Shown piece by piece: positions 21,955-34,138 of a DNA stretch of 64,000 nucleotides. A model generated the notes under the pieces. That model saw nothing but the letters and a program-made list of their open reading frames with translations. It did not search any database and had not been told where the DNA came from. The first letter of the stretch is position 1, and every line of letters begins with the position of its first letter. Source of the stretch: Larus michahellis. Its lineage: Eukaryota; Chordata; Aves; Charadriiformes; Laridae. The stretch is from the NCBI RefSeq assembly GCF_964199755.1, contig NC_133911.1:957001-1021000 (forward strand), given 5' to 3'. A program made the position numbers and the translations under genes.

Positions 21955-22290
21955 GGGGAGCCACGGTGCGGGCCGTGCCCGGCGTGGCGCAGGCAGCGAG
22001 GTGACACACGGCGAGGTGACACAAGGCGAGGTGACACACCGCGAGGTGGCAGTGCTGTCTCAGCCATGCTCGGTGTCACCCGCCCACCAGGGCTCCCCTT
22101 CCTCCCCCAAAACCAGGGGCGGAGGCGACCCCCCTGAGTATCCCCGCGTCCCCGGAGGGCACACCGCAGGATGCGCAGCCGCAGGGCAAGCACACGGGCA
22201 CCTCTGCCCCGGCACCGAGCGGTCGGGAGCCGGAATAACCCAGCTGCCTCCCGCAAACACAGCCCCAGAGAGGTCGCAAGCACCATTCCC
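21955..22290. promoter_or_regulatory. CpG-rich patch
   Basis: CpG dinucleotides are dense (GGTGCGGGCCGTGCCCGGCG and following). It includes a short 15-bp tandem repeat. No recognisable exon on either strand. Confidence 0.3.
21996..22050. repeat. 15-bp tandem repeat, about 3.7 copies
   Basis: Units of GCGAGGTGACACACG repeat with one or two changes, the last ending in GTGGC. Confidence 0.9.
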
Positions 22291-23372
22291 CGGAGCTGGG
22301 AGCAGTCTGGCAGCCCCGGAGACTAGGGCAGAAGTGGTGTTTCCTCAGCGAGGACCAAGCCACGGTGGAAGGCACAAGGGGTGGCGAAGCCCTGGCAGGT
22401 TATCCCTGCTGATACAGATCCAGCAGTGTCCCACCAGCACCACCGCCGGCAGGCTCCAGCATGGAGAATCGGAAAGGGCAACGGAAGAGACCTCCAGATG
22501 ACATGAAACGGGGCCAAGCCCAAGGCAGAGGGGAAGGTGGGTGACGCTGGAGTAGCCAGAGGATGTAGGTGGGCTGCAGAGCCCCAGGCAGTACCAAAAC
22601 CAGCCCCAAAGAGGACAGCCCTGGGCCTGGGGAGACCCGACCACTCTGGGGAGCACCTGGGGAGACACCCAGTGTGGGGAGCCCACCACTGCCTCCTGGC
22701 TCTGCTGCAGACCCAAGACCAGCCTTGCTCCAGACGCATTTTACCCTGAGCAACCCTCCTCCTTTCAGGATGGGCCATGGGGCACCTCCTTCACCTCCTT
22801 GTTGCCCTCTCACCTGTTGGCGCCAGGCAAGATAGGGCAGTGCCATCCCAGCCTTGCACCCCTTCACGGAAAAAAAGTGAGCCCTGCAAACCCTCCTCTC
22901 TGCGCCCGCAGCGCCTGCAGGCACGCATGAGCTGCCTGACAGCAGACAACAGGGAGAGATGCTCCTCCGCTGCCTTCCCTGCTGGGCATCCCCTGGGGTG
23001 CTGAGCGGTGACAGGCAGGAGCTGCCAGAGGAGGACAAATCAGGTAGATAGCACCTTGCTGTCACTGTACAGGAGACAGCGACAAAGGCAGGTGGTGGGA
23101 GATCAGCAGCACTGGCAGGTGCTGCACGCATCTCTGCTGACAGTCACCAGCATCCCGGTCTGCCACCCGCACCCACCAGGAGCTCGGGACAGCTCAGGGA
23201 ACCCGTGGTTTCTGCAGTCCCCGGTGGATTAATGATGCCCAAATAACCAAGCCTGTTTCACTGGCAACCTGTGATTTCACCCGTTTTGAGCTGACCTGGC
23301 CCAAAACGCTCAGCCCGTGCTGCTGACCGCCGTGTAAACTTCCTGCGTGATGCAACGGTGTTTGCGTGAATT
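22291..23372. other. No recognisable gene
   Basis: GC-rich unique DNA. Both strands carry long but featureless open frames, as expected at this base composition. Confidence 0.45.
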
Positions 23373-23394
23373 CTTTAATTTAATTTAATTTAAT
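23373..23394. repeat. (TTTAA)n microsatellite at CR1 3' end
   Basis: About four TTTAA units abut the 3' end of the adjacent CR1. They may be a target-site or tail-derived repeat. Confidence 0.8.
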
Positions 23395-24506
23395 CATAGA
23401 ATTGTTGAGGTTGGAAGGGACCTTTAAGATCATCGAGTCCAACCTTTAGCCTACCCTGACAAGAGCCACTTCTAAACCATGTCCCTCAGTGCCCCATCTA
23501 CTCTTTTTTTAAACACCTCCAGAGATGGTGAATCCACCACCTCCCTGGGCAACCTATTCCAATGTTTAATAACCCTTTCAGTGAAAAAATGTCTCCTAAT
23601 ATCTAATCTAAACCTCCCCTGACGTAACTTGAACCCGTTTCCCCTCGTCCTATCACTTGTCACCAGGGAGAAGAGGTCAGCCCCCATCTCTCTACAACCT
23701 CCTTTCAGGTAGTTGTAGAGGGTGACAAGGTCTCCCCTCAGCCTCCTCTTCTCCAGGCTAAACAACCCCAGCTCCCTCAGTCGTTCCTCATAAGGTTTGT
23801 CCTCCAGGCCCCTCACCAGCTTTGTAGCCCTTCTCTGGACACGCTCCAACACCTCAATGTCCCTCTTGTAGCGAGGGGCCCAAAACTGAACGCAGTACTC
23901 GAGGTGGGGCCTCACCAGTGCCGAGTACAGGGGGATGATCACTTCCCTAGTCCGGCTCACCACACTATTCCTGATACAGGCTAGGATGCTGTTGGCCTTC
24001 TTGGCCACCTGGGCACACTGCTGGCTCATATTCAGCCGGCTGTCAACCAACACCCCCAGGTCCTTTTCTGCCGGGCTGCTTTCAAGCCACTCTGCCCCAA
24101 TCCTGTAGCGCTGCATGGGGTTGTTGTGTCCCAAGTGCAGGACCCGGCATTTGGCCTTGTTGAACCTCATACCATTGGTCTCAGCCCATCGGTCCAGCCT
24201 GTCCAGATCCCTCTGCAGAGCCAACCTACCCTCAAGCAGATCAACACGCCCGCCCAGTTTAGTGTCATCTGCGAACTTACTGAGGGTGCATTCAATCCCT
24301 TCATCCAGATCATTGATAAAGATATTAAAGAGAACCGGCCCCAGCACCGAACCCTGGGGGACACCACTTGTGACTGGACACCAACTGGATTTAACTCCAT
24401 TTACCACCACTCTCTGGGCACGGCCATCCAGCCAGTTTTTTACCCAGCGAAGAGTACACCTGTCCAGGCCATGAGCAGCCAGTTTCTCCAGGAGAATGCT
24501 GTGGGA
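23395..24506 (-). mobile_element. CR1 LINE, 5'-truncated, open frame through the RT C-terminal half
   Basis: An open frame of about 340 codons runs on the minus strand from the truncation point near 24506 to a stop at 23472. It shows the reverse-transcriptase block [15 protein letters not shown], the catalytic FADD (in [10 protein letters not shown]), and the C-terminal blocks [18 protein letters not shown] and [12 protein letters not shown] typical of CR1. A 3' UTR of about 75 bases ends with one ATTCTATG unit, the usual CR1 terminus. The endonuclease and N-terminal RT are missing, as in most CR1 copies, so it cannot move by itself. The intact frame suggests a fairly young insertion. No target-site duplication is visible, which is normal for CR1. 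Confidence 0.95.
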
Positions 24507-24875
24507 ATTCTGAAGTCTCCCGTGTTTCGATCAATGAAACAAAAAGCTGGGATGGTTCAGGTGCCCTGGGGGGGATTTCCTGAGATGTCAGCTGAAAATC
24601 AGGCCGCAAGGTCACTTGCCGCGCAACGTCTAAAATGTTTTAATTGCTGTCCCAGGGGATGTGTTATTCCTGTGACAGTTGCTTACACAGAGCAGGTGCA
24701 AGGAGCAAAGACAGGTATGGGTTTTAAAAGCCAGGATTTCACACTGTCTGTCTGCTGGCATTGATGCATGTCCCTGTTGGCTCACGGGATGAGAGGAGAT
24801 AGATGAGCGCTGAACAGCCCTGGGCAATGCTGGGAAAGCTTGTCCCATCCCTCCTACTCTTGTTCTCTGTCAAGG
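24507..24875. other. No recognisable gene
   Basis: Unique DNA between the CR1 truncation point and an AT-rich island. Confidence 0.4.
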
Positions 24876-24879
24876 ATGT

Positions 24880-25100
24880 CAGGGCTTGTCGTTATTCGAC
24901 ACCTATTGGTTAATTTGGCTGATTGTTTCCCATTCTTTAATGTATCCGTTATTTATTTATTCGCTTGTGTAATGAGCAGTTCCGGATTGATCACTTCGGC
25001 ATGTAAATGAGCTGCTCTAGTGCTTGTCACTGAAATTTGTAGATTGGGACAGTTTGCAATCAAACACAGCCGGAATCTAAATTACAACATTTCAGGCAAT
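24880..25100. promoter_or_regulatory. AT-rich candidate conserved element
   Basis: The island holds TTGGTTAATTTGGCTGATTG, TATCCGTTATTTATTTATTC, TTGTGTAATGAGCAG, GCATGTAAATGAGC and CTAAATTACAACATTTC. Composition and word content resemble vertebrate conserved non-coding elements. No open frame. Confidence 0.3.
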
Positions 25101-25789
25101 AATAGCAGGGAGAAGACAGGAAGGATGTGCCATAAATAAGATCGGATCAGAGCAGGGTGCCCAGAGCTGTGCTGACAACGCGCCAGGAGCCCCGAGGCAT
25201 GCAACAGGAGCCCCTGCTTTGCAGTGCGGAGGTTTTGCCCGGCAGGGCTGGCGTTGCTCTGTGGCTGGGTCCCCGGGCAAAAAGGGCAAACAGAAAAAGG
25301 AAAAGGTTTTGGGGGAATGGTAGGACCTGGCCTGTAGCCAAGGGCTCCTTGCACCCGTCTCTGAAGAGGGCTAGTTAGCCTAGCATGGCGAAAAGTGTGC
25401 AGACATGGGATTATGGGCTTCAAGGAGCATCTGACCTGTTGTATGTGATACTGATTTGCTTGCCACTCTGGTGCGTATTTGGCTTCTTCCCATCACTCAG
25501 GGCTCCATCAAAAGACAAGGGATGTATCCAGGACGCAGTTCTGTCCATCTCAAGGTCAGTAAGAGAGATCAGTCAAGACAAGTAAAAGAGATCAAAATGC
25601 CCTACGTCTTCCTGCAGGCTACAGGCACTGTGGCTGGGCTGAGCAGCAGGGAGCCAACCAGGACCTCTGCAAAGCTAGAGGAGAAGTGCCTGTGCCCCTC
25701 CCTGGCAGAGCATCCCTGGACTGAAGTCCAGCCAGGAGAAAAGTAACGTTCAGCAGGCACAGAGCTATGAGTCCCAGCAGGGCTGGTGA
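25101..25789. other. No recognisable gene
   Basis: Unique DNA; no repeat or exon identified. Confidence 0.4.
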
Positions 25790-26400
25790 AAGGACCTCTG
25801 GGATCTCCCGTCCAGCTGCTTCCTCATGGCAGGACTATTCCCAAAACTAGATCAAGGTAGTTGTGGCTTTGCCTACCTGAGTCTTGAAACCCCCCCAAGG
25901 ACAGAGACCTCCCACCATTTTGGGGACCCGTGTCAGGACTGCACCACAGTCAGGTGAAGAAGTGTTTCCTAATGTCCATCCTGAATCTTTAAGGTCCAAT
26001 GTATGACCACTGCCCCTTGTTACATCACTAGGCACTAGTGAGATGTGTTTGGCTCTGTCTTCCTTGCAATTGCTCCCAAGTAGCTGCAGCTGTGATTGAT
26101 CAGATCCCTCCTCACCATCCTCTTCACCTGGCTAACCACAGCCCAGCAGGGTGGCCTCCCCGCTGCTCATTGTAAGGATGAATAAGTTTCCTTGACCTTG
26201 GCCACAATACCCCTACTGTAGCCCAAAGTGCAGTTTATCTTATCTGTGGTTTGCTCACGCTCAGCCTGGTGTTCACCACTCCCCACCCCAACCCTTTCCC
26301 TACTCCAGCAGTGAGTCCCCAGCCTGTTCACCCCATGTGCAGAAGGTGATGCTTCTTGTAGGCCGAGAGGAGAGAGTCCACAGTATCACCCAAACATCCT
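25790..26400 (-). mobile_element. Old, diverged CR1 LINE fragment
   Basis: The complement matches the CR1 3' half in order: GGACCTCTGGGATC, GTCTTGAAACC, GTGTTTCCTAATGTCCATCCTGAA, GACCACTGCCCCTTGTTACATCAC, CAGATCCCTCCTCACCATCCTCTTC, and GCTCACGCTCAGCCTGGTG further on. Many substitutions and indels, no usable frame; an old copy. Confidence 0.75.
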
Positions 26401-28735
26401 CAAGGGTTTAAAAAATGGCTTGCAAGGCAACTGAAAATAGAAAAGTCCTGGTCCTTCATATTCACCTCTTGACTTTATGCTATGGGCTCAGGAGATAATG
26501 CTCTGAGAGACACCCTGGACAGCATGAGATTCCCTTCCAAATACAAAGTGATGGCCATACTCGGGGGGAAGCACAAGGTCCTCATCTCTGGACTTCGTGT
26601 TTCAACTCCTCAGTCCTGGGTTTGTGAGGTTTGCACTCTTTGGGGCCATGAGGCCATGGCAAGACCATCACAAATCCCTCCACCAGATAGGGGTGGGCTC
26701 ATCTGAGTGGAGCAAAGACCTCCGTACACCCATTTGAGGCAATGTTAGGCTTTCCACTGGACTGAGATCACCAGCACGGACCCTTCCTGCACCCCACCGC
26801 TCCCTGCGCGTGGCCAGATCCTGACGGCTGCCAGACCAGTGCCCTTCCCAGGCTGCCCTCCATCCCATGGTCTGGTTGCCCTGACATAACACCTCGAAAA
26901 TGGAGTGGAACTTTTCTGTAGGTGAGTGTTAGTGTTAACTGGGTCAATGGCAGCTGGAGGTCTGTGCCGGCTGGAGACTATTACAACTTATTTCTATTAC
27001 AACTTGCTTTCCACAGTGGCTTCTCCAGGAACTCGGCTTCCCTCTAACTGACCTTGGCTGCCGGATCGATCCGAAGTTGCAAACTCTCTTCTCACGTCCG
27101 CTCAATTTGGAGGGCGTCTGATTGCTGCTTCAGAGGCTTTGATTGCCTTTACTTCTGGCCGGTGGGATGCCGGCGGGTGCATTGCAGGCACCATTAGGCA
27201 ACCTCCGGCTTAGCAGATTTGTCAAGGAATATCCCAGCCTAGATGCAGCCATGCTGTGAAGAGCCAGGCCTGGTGTTTTCAAGGCAGGCATGTATTCAGC
27301 CTGTGGCAGGCTGGAGTTCACAATGCCTCCTGGCCTGGCCAGTGCTTCAGCTCATCAGCAGCAGAAGGAAGGCTTTGATTTTGGTAGCTCTCTGGGCTTT
27401 GGTTCCCCCACAGGCAGAGGGCAACAGCACCGGTATCTTCAGCACAGTGTGGTCCATGTGCAGCATCTTCTCAGGTGCTTCATTAGCTCAACAGCTCGTT
27501 ACCCTCTGTGGGCAGATCACAACCTCTCTGCTTCTGCTGTGCTTCCTCTGAGTTTACCCTCCTCTTCTCAACCACTTCTATTGCTTTCCAATGAGGAGAC
27601 AGCCCCTTCCTAGCTCGGGTGGATGAGTTTCTGCTTCCAGTGGTGTTAACAGCTTGGGATGCCCTCCCACAGGCGCCGCCTGAAGTCCCCTCCCTCCTCT
27701 CCACAGGTGGAGGTCAAACCCATGTCCTTGCTGCCAACTCAAAAGCAAATCGATCAACATCTAGGAGGCAATTGCAGTCTTTGGCGAGTTGCTGCGTGGG
27801 AGGCAATCGCATGGCAGCCCCAGCACCGACTCCCTAGCCTAGAATTTATTCTTCACTCAGACTCTTAATTTTAGAGCTGCACTGAGGGATGGGAAGGCTC
27901 CTAGCTTCTAATTAATTACTGGATTCCCTGTAATTGATGCAATTTACTGCCAGTGTATCTATTTTGCACTTGTGGAGAAGGTCATTCTGTAACGCTATTT
28001 TCTCAAACACCCTAGTGAGTGGCCATAAGCCATGCCCTGAAACTCATCTCCAAACTCCAGACCCAGGGGGGAAGTTTGCACGGGGTGGCAGGAGAGGACT
28101 GCGCTCCTGTGCCCTGTGCCCATCAGCAGAGATGTTCACCCAGGAGGTCCCTGGAGAACCACACATGGCACCAGAGGAGTACAGCGTGGTGGATGGTGGC
28201 TGCCTGTGGACAGCGGGTTCTGGTCCTCTGGGTGTGGGTCTGGTGAACACAGATGTCCTAGCATGAGGACGAGCACAAGCTGACACGCACAGCACCCTAC
28301 AGCTGAGCTTCGCACAGCATTTCCCATTACAAACGGGGCTTTTTTATTTCTAGTTCGGATTCGTCCTCTAATGGGGCGTATTTGTTTACATTAGCCTTCA
28401 TGAGGAGGTTTCAGGAGCCTTGGGATGGGCAGATCAGGCAGTGGGATTTCTAGGGAGGTCTAATCCTTCCAGTAATCCCCGAGCTTTGCAAATTAATTTA
28501 TTTGGGGAAGTCAAATGGAGCCTCTCATTTGCCTCAACGATACAAGAAGATTAGCAGGTTTTGTCTCCTGTTCTCAGTCCTGAGCTGGACGGACCTCCCT
28601 AATCCCCTAAAAGCCCGTATTGGTGGGACGGTGTGCCTGTGTCTCTTCTCAAGTGTCACCTATCCTGCTCTGGTATAGCATCCCCTGGGGCAGGGCCATA
28701 TCCTTCCACTCGTAGCCATGCTGATGGGCCTCACT
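26401..28735. other. No recognisable gene
   Basis: Unique DNA. A 17-bp near-duplication (CTATTACAACTT) lies at about 26978-27010. AT-rich words (TTCTAATTAATTACTGG near 27907) hint at a regulatory island at 27850-27970. No repeat family recognised. Confidence 0.4.
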
Positions 28736-28739
28736 GGTG

Positions 28740-28920
28740 CTTAAGAGGGGATTTTACTGAGCCCTTCAAATTGTCTCACTCACTAATTAATGACCGGGTT
28801 TCAGTTTCGGAACATGCACTTAGATAAACTGCAAAAGCACATTTCATTAATCTCAATTAATGATTTAAATGCTCAGAAGCCTCTGCTAAGGCCCTGTGAT
28901 TGATGGCAGCCAGCTGGCTG
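28740..28920. promoter_or_regulatory. AT-rich candidate element with Hox-Pbx-type site
   Basis: CACTAATTAATGACC, TTCATTAATCTCAATTAATG and ATTTAAATGC are followed by TGATTGAT at 28897-28904, the classical Pbx-Hox group-1 site, and then GGCAG. The motif content is visible; enhancer function is inferred. Confidence 0.35.
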
Positions 28921-31212
28921 TATCACCGTGCGTTGGTCCCTCAGCGTCCTCGACTGTACAGTGGGGACACGGGCACTGACCCTCCTCGCTTCCCCCTTGC
29001 CTGCTGCCTTCAGATCCAGGCTGGTCACCTTTCCGGAAGGTTTTACGTAGGTGCTTGATCAGAAAGTGAATGAGTGACAATTCATACCTTGTGTTAGACA
29101 GGACACCTTCCCTGAATTTAAACTCTGTGTGTCTCTGTGCGTGCAGCCACAGCAGCAGTGCATGCCAATAGGAGAGCTGGTCGAAAACAGGCTTTGCAGA
29201 CCACCGAAGGGAAGAGCTGGGCAAACCAGGCAAGAAATTGCACTTCAGTCCCCTGCAAAGCACTGTCCACACCTGTGCAGGGCTTGGACAGCCCATGGGG
29301 CACAAAGCATGTTGCGTACCGTCCTACTGGATGTGGCACCAAGGGCATTTCCCAGTGCTGAGATGCTGAGGAAAGACCTTCCATCAGATGCACAAACGCA
29401 GCTGTGAAATTGCTCGTAAGCATGAAGTTAAAGGGGGGAAGGACCCCCCCTGCACTGCCAAAATCCTGCTGCTGAGCCTGAACTTGGAGAGCTGTGTCCT
29501 GCCTGCACTCTTTGTGCTGGAAGGGCTCTGACCAAAGTTGTTCCTCCCACAGTCCTGACTCCTGGAGCGGTTAAGATAGAGGTATACATACATACCTGCA
29601 CACATACAATTAAAGATGAGAGTGTTAAAAGCTCATCTGCACACCCACAAAGGAGCACAGAGAGACAATGGCAGGATACCCTGGGGCTACTCCCAGGCTC
29701 ATCACAGGAGAACCATCAGCCCATCAGAGACCAACCTCCACAAGCCCAGAGGAGCACAGGGACACAGTGCCAGGTGGGAACCCAGATCACAGATTCCCAA
29801 GGAACAGACACCCTGTCCAGGGCCCCTTCCAGAGCTGTCTCAGCAGAGCCATCAGCTCCACTGTTGAGGTGTGAAACCCACCACTATGAGTCGCTGGGAG
29901 CTCCCCAGGTCACCTTTTGGACCAAGGGAGTTGCTGCCTGAGGATGTGAGATCCATCACGGAATGCAGGGGAGAGCATTTTTGGATTTATTAGGGCAAAC
30001 TGGACAGATCCACATTGTACATATATGTGTGTATGTACATGGAGAAAATATATATATTCTCACCACTGGACCTCCATCCTGCTCAGCCAGAGAGGGGAGC
30101 AGGATGAGGCCATTGGTGCTGTCAATGTTCATGGTGCTTTCATGTTCATTCTGTCTGTGACCTGTGTGGCCAGCGTGACCAGTGTGAAGTACATGTGTAC
30201 ATATACGGGGAACACACATCTTCAGCCTCACTGCTTGGTTGGACCCAGGGACACGGAGCTGCAGCAGCTTCGCCTCTCAGCTGTTGGATCCAGCATGTTT
30301 CCCACTAGCAATAAATACTGAAACCAACAATTTCACAATGAAGAGATTGGGAATCAGCATAGGGACCACCTGCACTTGTGTCCGCTGTGGTTAGAGGGAT
30401 CCCGCTGCAGACTCTGAGAGCTGCATCTGCTGGATATACAAACAAGGAAAGAAAAATCCCCTTTTTGGAGAGAAGACCAAGAGACTCAGCCCATGATGTT
30501 GTTCTTCCAGGAGATGACCATCCTCCTGCTCCTCTGGGATCTTGCTAGCTCAGCGCGTGACAAGCAAAGCCTTTCTTTCAGCATCCCAGTTACTTTGTGG
30601 TTTGGATTTGGAGGTGAGAGAGTTTTGTCTGCAGCCCTGCAGTGATATCTGCTTGACTTCTCATTGAGACCTGGCTCCTCAACAGCAAAATTGCTGTTCC
30701 GTCTCTGGCCAATGCCCTTCTCTCACAGCAGAATCAGGAAGGGATACTCCCTTTCTTTCAGGTCTTCTGATAAGGATGTATTTTTTAAAGCCCTGCTTCT
30801 TCGGGTCATGATATTAAGCATAAAACTCAGTTTCCACCTAAAACCTAAAACCATTTTTGCCCATCTGGTGATGGAAGAGCCCCGAAACATTATCAAAATG
30901 CTGCTGTTAGTTTGGAAATCAAAAGGTGGAGTTGAGAATACAAAATCAATAATGTTTTTTAAGCCAGGCCTGATTTGGAGGTCTGGAATAAGTTTGGGGC
31001 AGAGCAGGGGGTCCACCAGCACCCCCAGGGTGACACTGAGGAGCATTTCTAAATTTCTGGGAGATGTAGAGACATAGGCTATAGATGTCACTTGGGGTGG
31101 TGGCATTTCCCCTGTGCCTCTGAGGTCCAGACGTGTGCTGAGCAGCAGCTGTGACATTCTGTATGTCCTGCGTGCTTGAGGCTGTACCTGGGGTTGGGGA
31201 GCCTTCCCTCAT
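28921..31212. other. No recognisable gene
   Basis: Unique DNA with an alternating AT/GT stretch at about 30010-30060 (ACATATATGTGTGTATG, ATATATATATT). No exon or named repeat seen. Confidence 0.4.
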
Positions 31213-31386
31213 AGGATCACAGAGTCGTTATGGTTGGAAGGGACCTTCAGGATCATCGAGTCGAACCATTAACCTAACACTGCCCAAACCACCACTAAAC
31301 CATGTCCCTCAGCACCACGTCTACCCATCTTTTAAATACCTCCTGGGATGGGGACTCCACCACTTCCCTGGGCAGCCTGTTCTATG
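31213..31386 (-). mobile_element. CR1 LINE 3'-end fragment
   Basis: The complement of a CR1 3' terminus: ATAGGATCACAGAGTC, GGTTGGAAGGGACCTTCAGG, ATCATCGAGTCGAACC, then AAACCATGTCCCTCAGCACC and ACCACTTCCCTGGGCAGCC. It is colinear with the 23395-23570 copy and 5'-truncated at about 31386. Confidence 0.9.
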
Positions 31387-33600
31387 CCTCAGGGTCCCAG
31401 GGCTGCAGAGCTGACAGCCTGGCGCTTGGGATGTGTTGCATCTCCTCACCCTTTATTAAATATCGCATTTTGCTTCAGATGCTGCTTAACTCCTACTCAA
31501 ACCTGTTTGCCAATGGTCCTCTCCAAGCCCCCAGAGCTGTGCTGCTGAGGCCTTCTGTGTTTCCAGCTTCTCCAAGGCAGCATTTCTCCTGTGCCTTTCT
31601 GCCTCAGAGTGCTCACAGCAGAGCCAATCCTGCAGCTTTCTCACCCAACTTGGCAGGCTCTTCGCAGAGGAGGAACAGACAGGGCGTCCACCCCGAGGGA
31701 AAGCTGGCAGGATGGCAAGCTGGAGAGAAGCACACTGGGGCATCCATCGCCACCAGACATCTCCCTCTTCATGAGTGCTAGCGTTAAATCTGCACCAGTG
31801 CACTTCACCATGCCATCTGGCGGCTCAGCCCTGCTCTCCGGGCAACCCCAGAGCCCTGCGGGGACGCCGTGGTCTGCAAATGGTGCTCGATGGTCCTTCA
31901 CGAGGTGACCCCTGGGAATGCAAACTCTCACTCCAGCGACCTAAGGAGGAGCTGCTGCTGTCTGGTGGTGCTTAGAGGGGGTGTTATTTAGATCAGACTG
32001 AAGACAGGTAAATAATCTGCATGCAAAGTGCTTTCCTCATGCACAGCTGGTTCACATGACAGATACAGGAATCAGGGAGCCGGGGAAGGTTTATTATACC
32101 TGGGATTAAGAAGTGTCTGACAACTGCTTACTGTAAGCCGGCCAGAAGTATGGGATGTGCTGCATTTTGATGAGACCCCTGCGTGAGTGAGCAGCAGCAG
32201 CAGCCGGGGAAAGGCACCGCTGGGACTTGCTTTCCTTGCGGATTCCAGGGCTTGACAGCAGCAACGGGCCAGCCTGCAGCCGGGGCGGATCGGCCGGGGG
32301 AGAGCGCGGGAGGAAGAGGCTGCTGGAAGATGGGGATGACGCCTGCAGACACCTCCCAGCCGGGGTGGGCTGTGCTGGGGATGTCGTAGCGGTCTACCCT
32401 GTCTGTGTCCGCCGGGGGACCTGGCTGCAGACCCTTCTCTGTCTCTCCCGCACCTCAGCGAGCTGCTGCCCGCGCTCCTCCCTGCCTCCTTTCTTGGTGC
32501 GGTAACCCTCCTGCCGCAGAGGCAGATGCATCCTCTGTGATGACAACAGAGGAGAGGGAGCAGAGCCAGCCCCAGCTGGGCGGAGGAGCTGGAAATAGCC
32601 TTTTGTGAACCGTTTTTAGCAGTTCATTTGGAGTTGTGTTTTGCCAGCAAAACTTCCGCACGCTGCCCATCTCTCTTATCGGAAGGCTGTTATTATTGCA
32701 AAATGAAGCAGCAGGTATGCAGTTCCTCGGCAGCACAAGGCCGGTCATGCAGCAGGAGGGACGCAGGCGAGCACAGAGAGCGGCTTCAAAGTGCCATTAT
32801 TAATTCACGCTCACATTCTTTGTGATAACACCTTGAATTGTGTCAAATTTGGCTGGTGTTAACCACTCGGTGCAAGCAAGGGTCTTTCCAGGGGAAGGGG
32901 ATTGTGCAAAGGAGCACGCTGGCATTGCAAATGCCACTCCAGGCCTGCTCAGCGAAGCAAGAGCGGAGCAGTACTGGTTTTACTGGTGGTGGTGGCTTTG
33001 CTTGTCCCACAGTTTCTAGTTAGTGGGCACAGAGGTGTAGTCGTGATCCTGTGGACAGGGATGGCGCGTGGACATGGATCTTCGCTGAAGGTCTCAGATC
33101 ATCTCTTCCAGCCTTTGGGCCTCCCCCAGCTCTTGGTTCAGGGATGGCACTACAGGCATAGTTTTCTTTTTGGCAAGGAAGGGGTTATTTAACCCACCAG
33201 CGCACTCAGCCCAGCCCATCTTCCTGTGGGGGCTGCGTGGAGGTGGAGATCTGCACTCCCCAGCTAGGACCTGGGAGCTGCTCAGGCCAGTGGGTTGTGG
33301 GGAAAGACCGACGGTCCTGGTCCTGTGCTGACCCCAAACCCTTCTGCCTTGACTAAGGGGATTAAAAGACACTGGCAAATTGAAAAGCAGGGAAAGTGGC
33401 AAAGCAGTCTTGTTTTTCAAGCTTTTAATAGGCTTTTAAGCTTAACTCCCTGCTCTGGGTCTGATGGGAGGACGGGTCCTGAGAGCCAGGAGAACGAGCA
33501 CGGACTGCAGTGGGCAGAGCTGTCTGCAGAGCACACGCACATGCATCGCGCGCAGGCACGCAGGGTGCAGCAGGCTCTGCCACGCACGGCACACACGCAG
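31387..33600. other. No recognisable gene; GC-rich patch at 32190-32520
   Basis: A GC-rich patch (AGCCGGGGCGGATCGGCCGG near 32278) sits between more average DNA. It might be a weak CpG island or promoter, but no exon or splice structure is recognisable. Confidence 0.35.
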
Positions 33601-33848
33601 GATGCAGCATAGGAGGAAGTTCCTCCTTCCACATGAGGAGGAACTTCTTTCCTTGGAGGGTGGCAGAGCCCTGGCCCAGGTTGCCCAGAGAAGCTGTGGC
33701 TGCCCCATCCCTGGAGATGTTCAAGGCCGGGCTGGACGGGGCTTGGAGCAACCTGATCTAGTGGGAGGTGTCCCTGCCCAGGGCAGGGGGGTTGGAACTA
33801 GATGGTCTTTAAGGTCACTTCTAACCGTAACAATTCTATGATTCTAAC
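33601..33848 (+). mobile_element. CR1 LINE 3'-end fragment with internal palindrome
   Basis: Plus-strand CR1 tail: GAGGAACTTCTTTCC, GTGGCAGAGCCCTGGCC, CATCCCTGGAGATGTTCAAGG, CAACCTGATCTAGTGG, GTTGGAACTAGATGGTC, ending ATTCTATGATTCTA, the CR1 terminal octamer. The first 50 bases contain a palindrome (arms 33616-33626 and 33637-33647) that also occurs in the inverted CR1 at 34139-34640. Confidence 0.9.
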
Positions 33849-34138
33849 TAGAATGTGCCCAGGGGAACAAAACATGCCATGCAAACATGAATATACCTAT
33901 TTTTAGATAAATTTGCTCATACAAACCACTGAGTGCTAGTCACCTGCTACCACAGGTGGATGTGCTCTCCTTCTCCTGATCCCACCACTCCACACGCTGC
34001 CACCGTAACGGCTCAGCATCCTGCTCCAGGTCAAAGCACAGGGTGGACACGATGGGTGAGGGGAGGCCAAAGTGGCAGGAGCGGGGACAGGGAATGAGGG
34101 CAGGGGACAGCATCACTTGATCCCCATGGCCGGATGGA

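Noticed and set aside
24126-24764. 212-codon plus-strand frame
   Set aside because: It is the antisense shadow of the CR1 reverse-transcriptase frame plus flanking DNA.
26093-26102. TGATTGATCA Pbx-Hox-like word
   Set aside because: It lies within an old CR1 where the consensus itself carries a similar word, so it is more likely repeat-derived.
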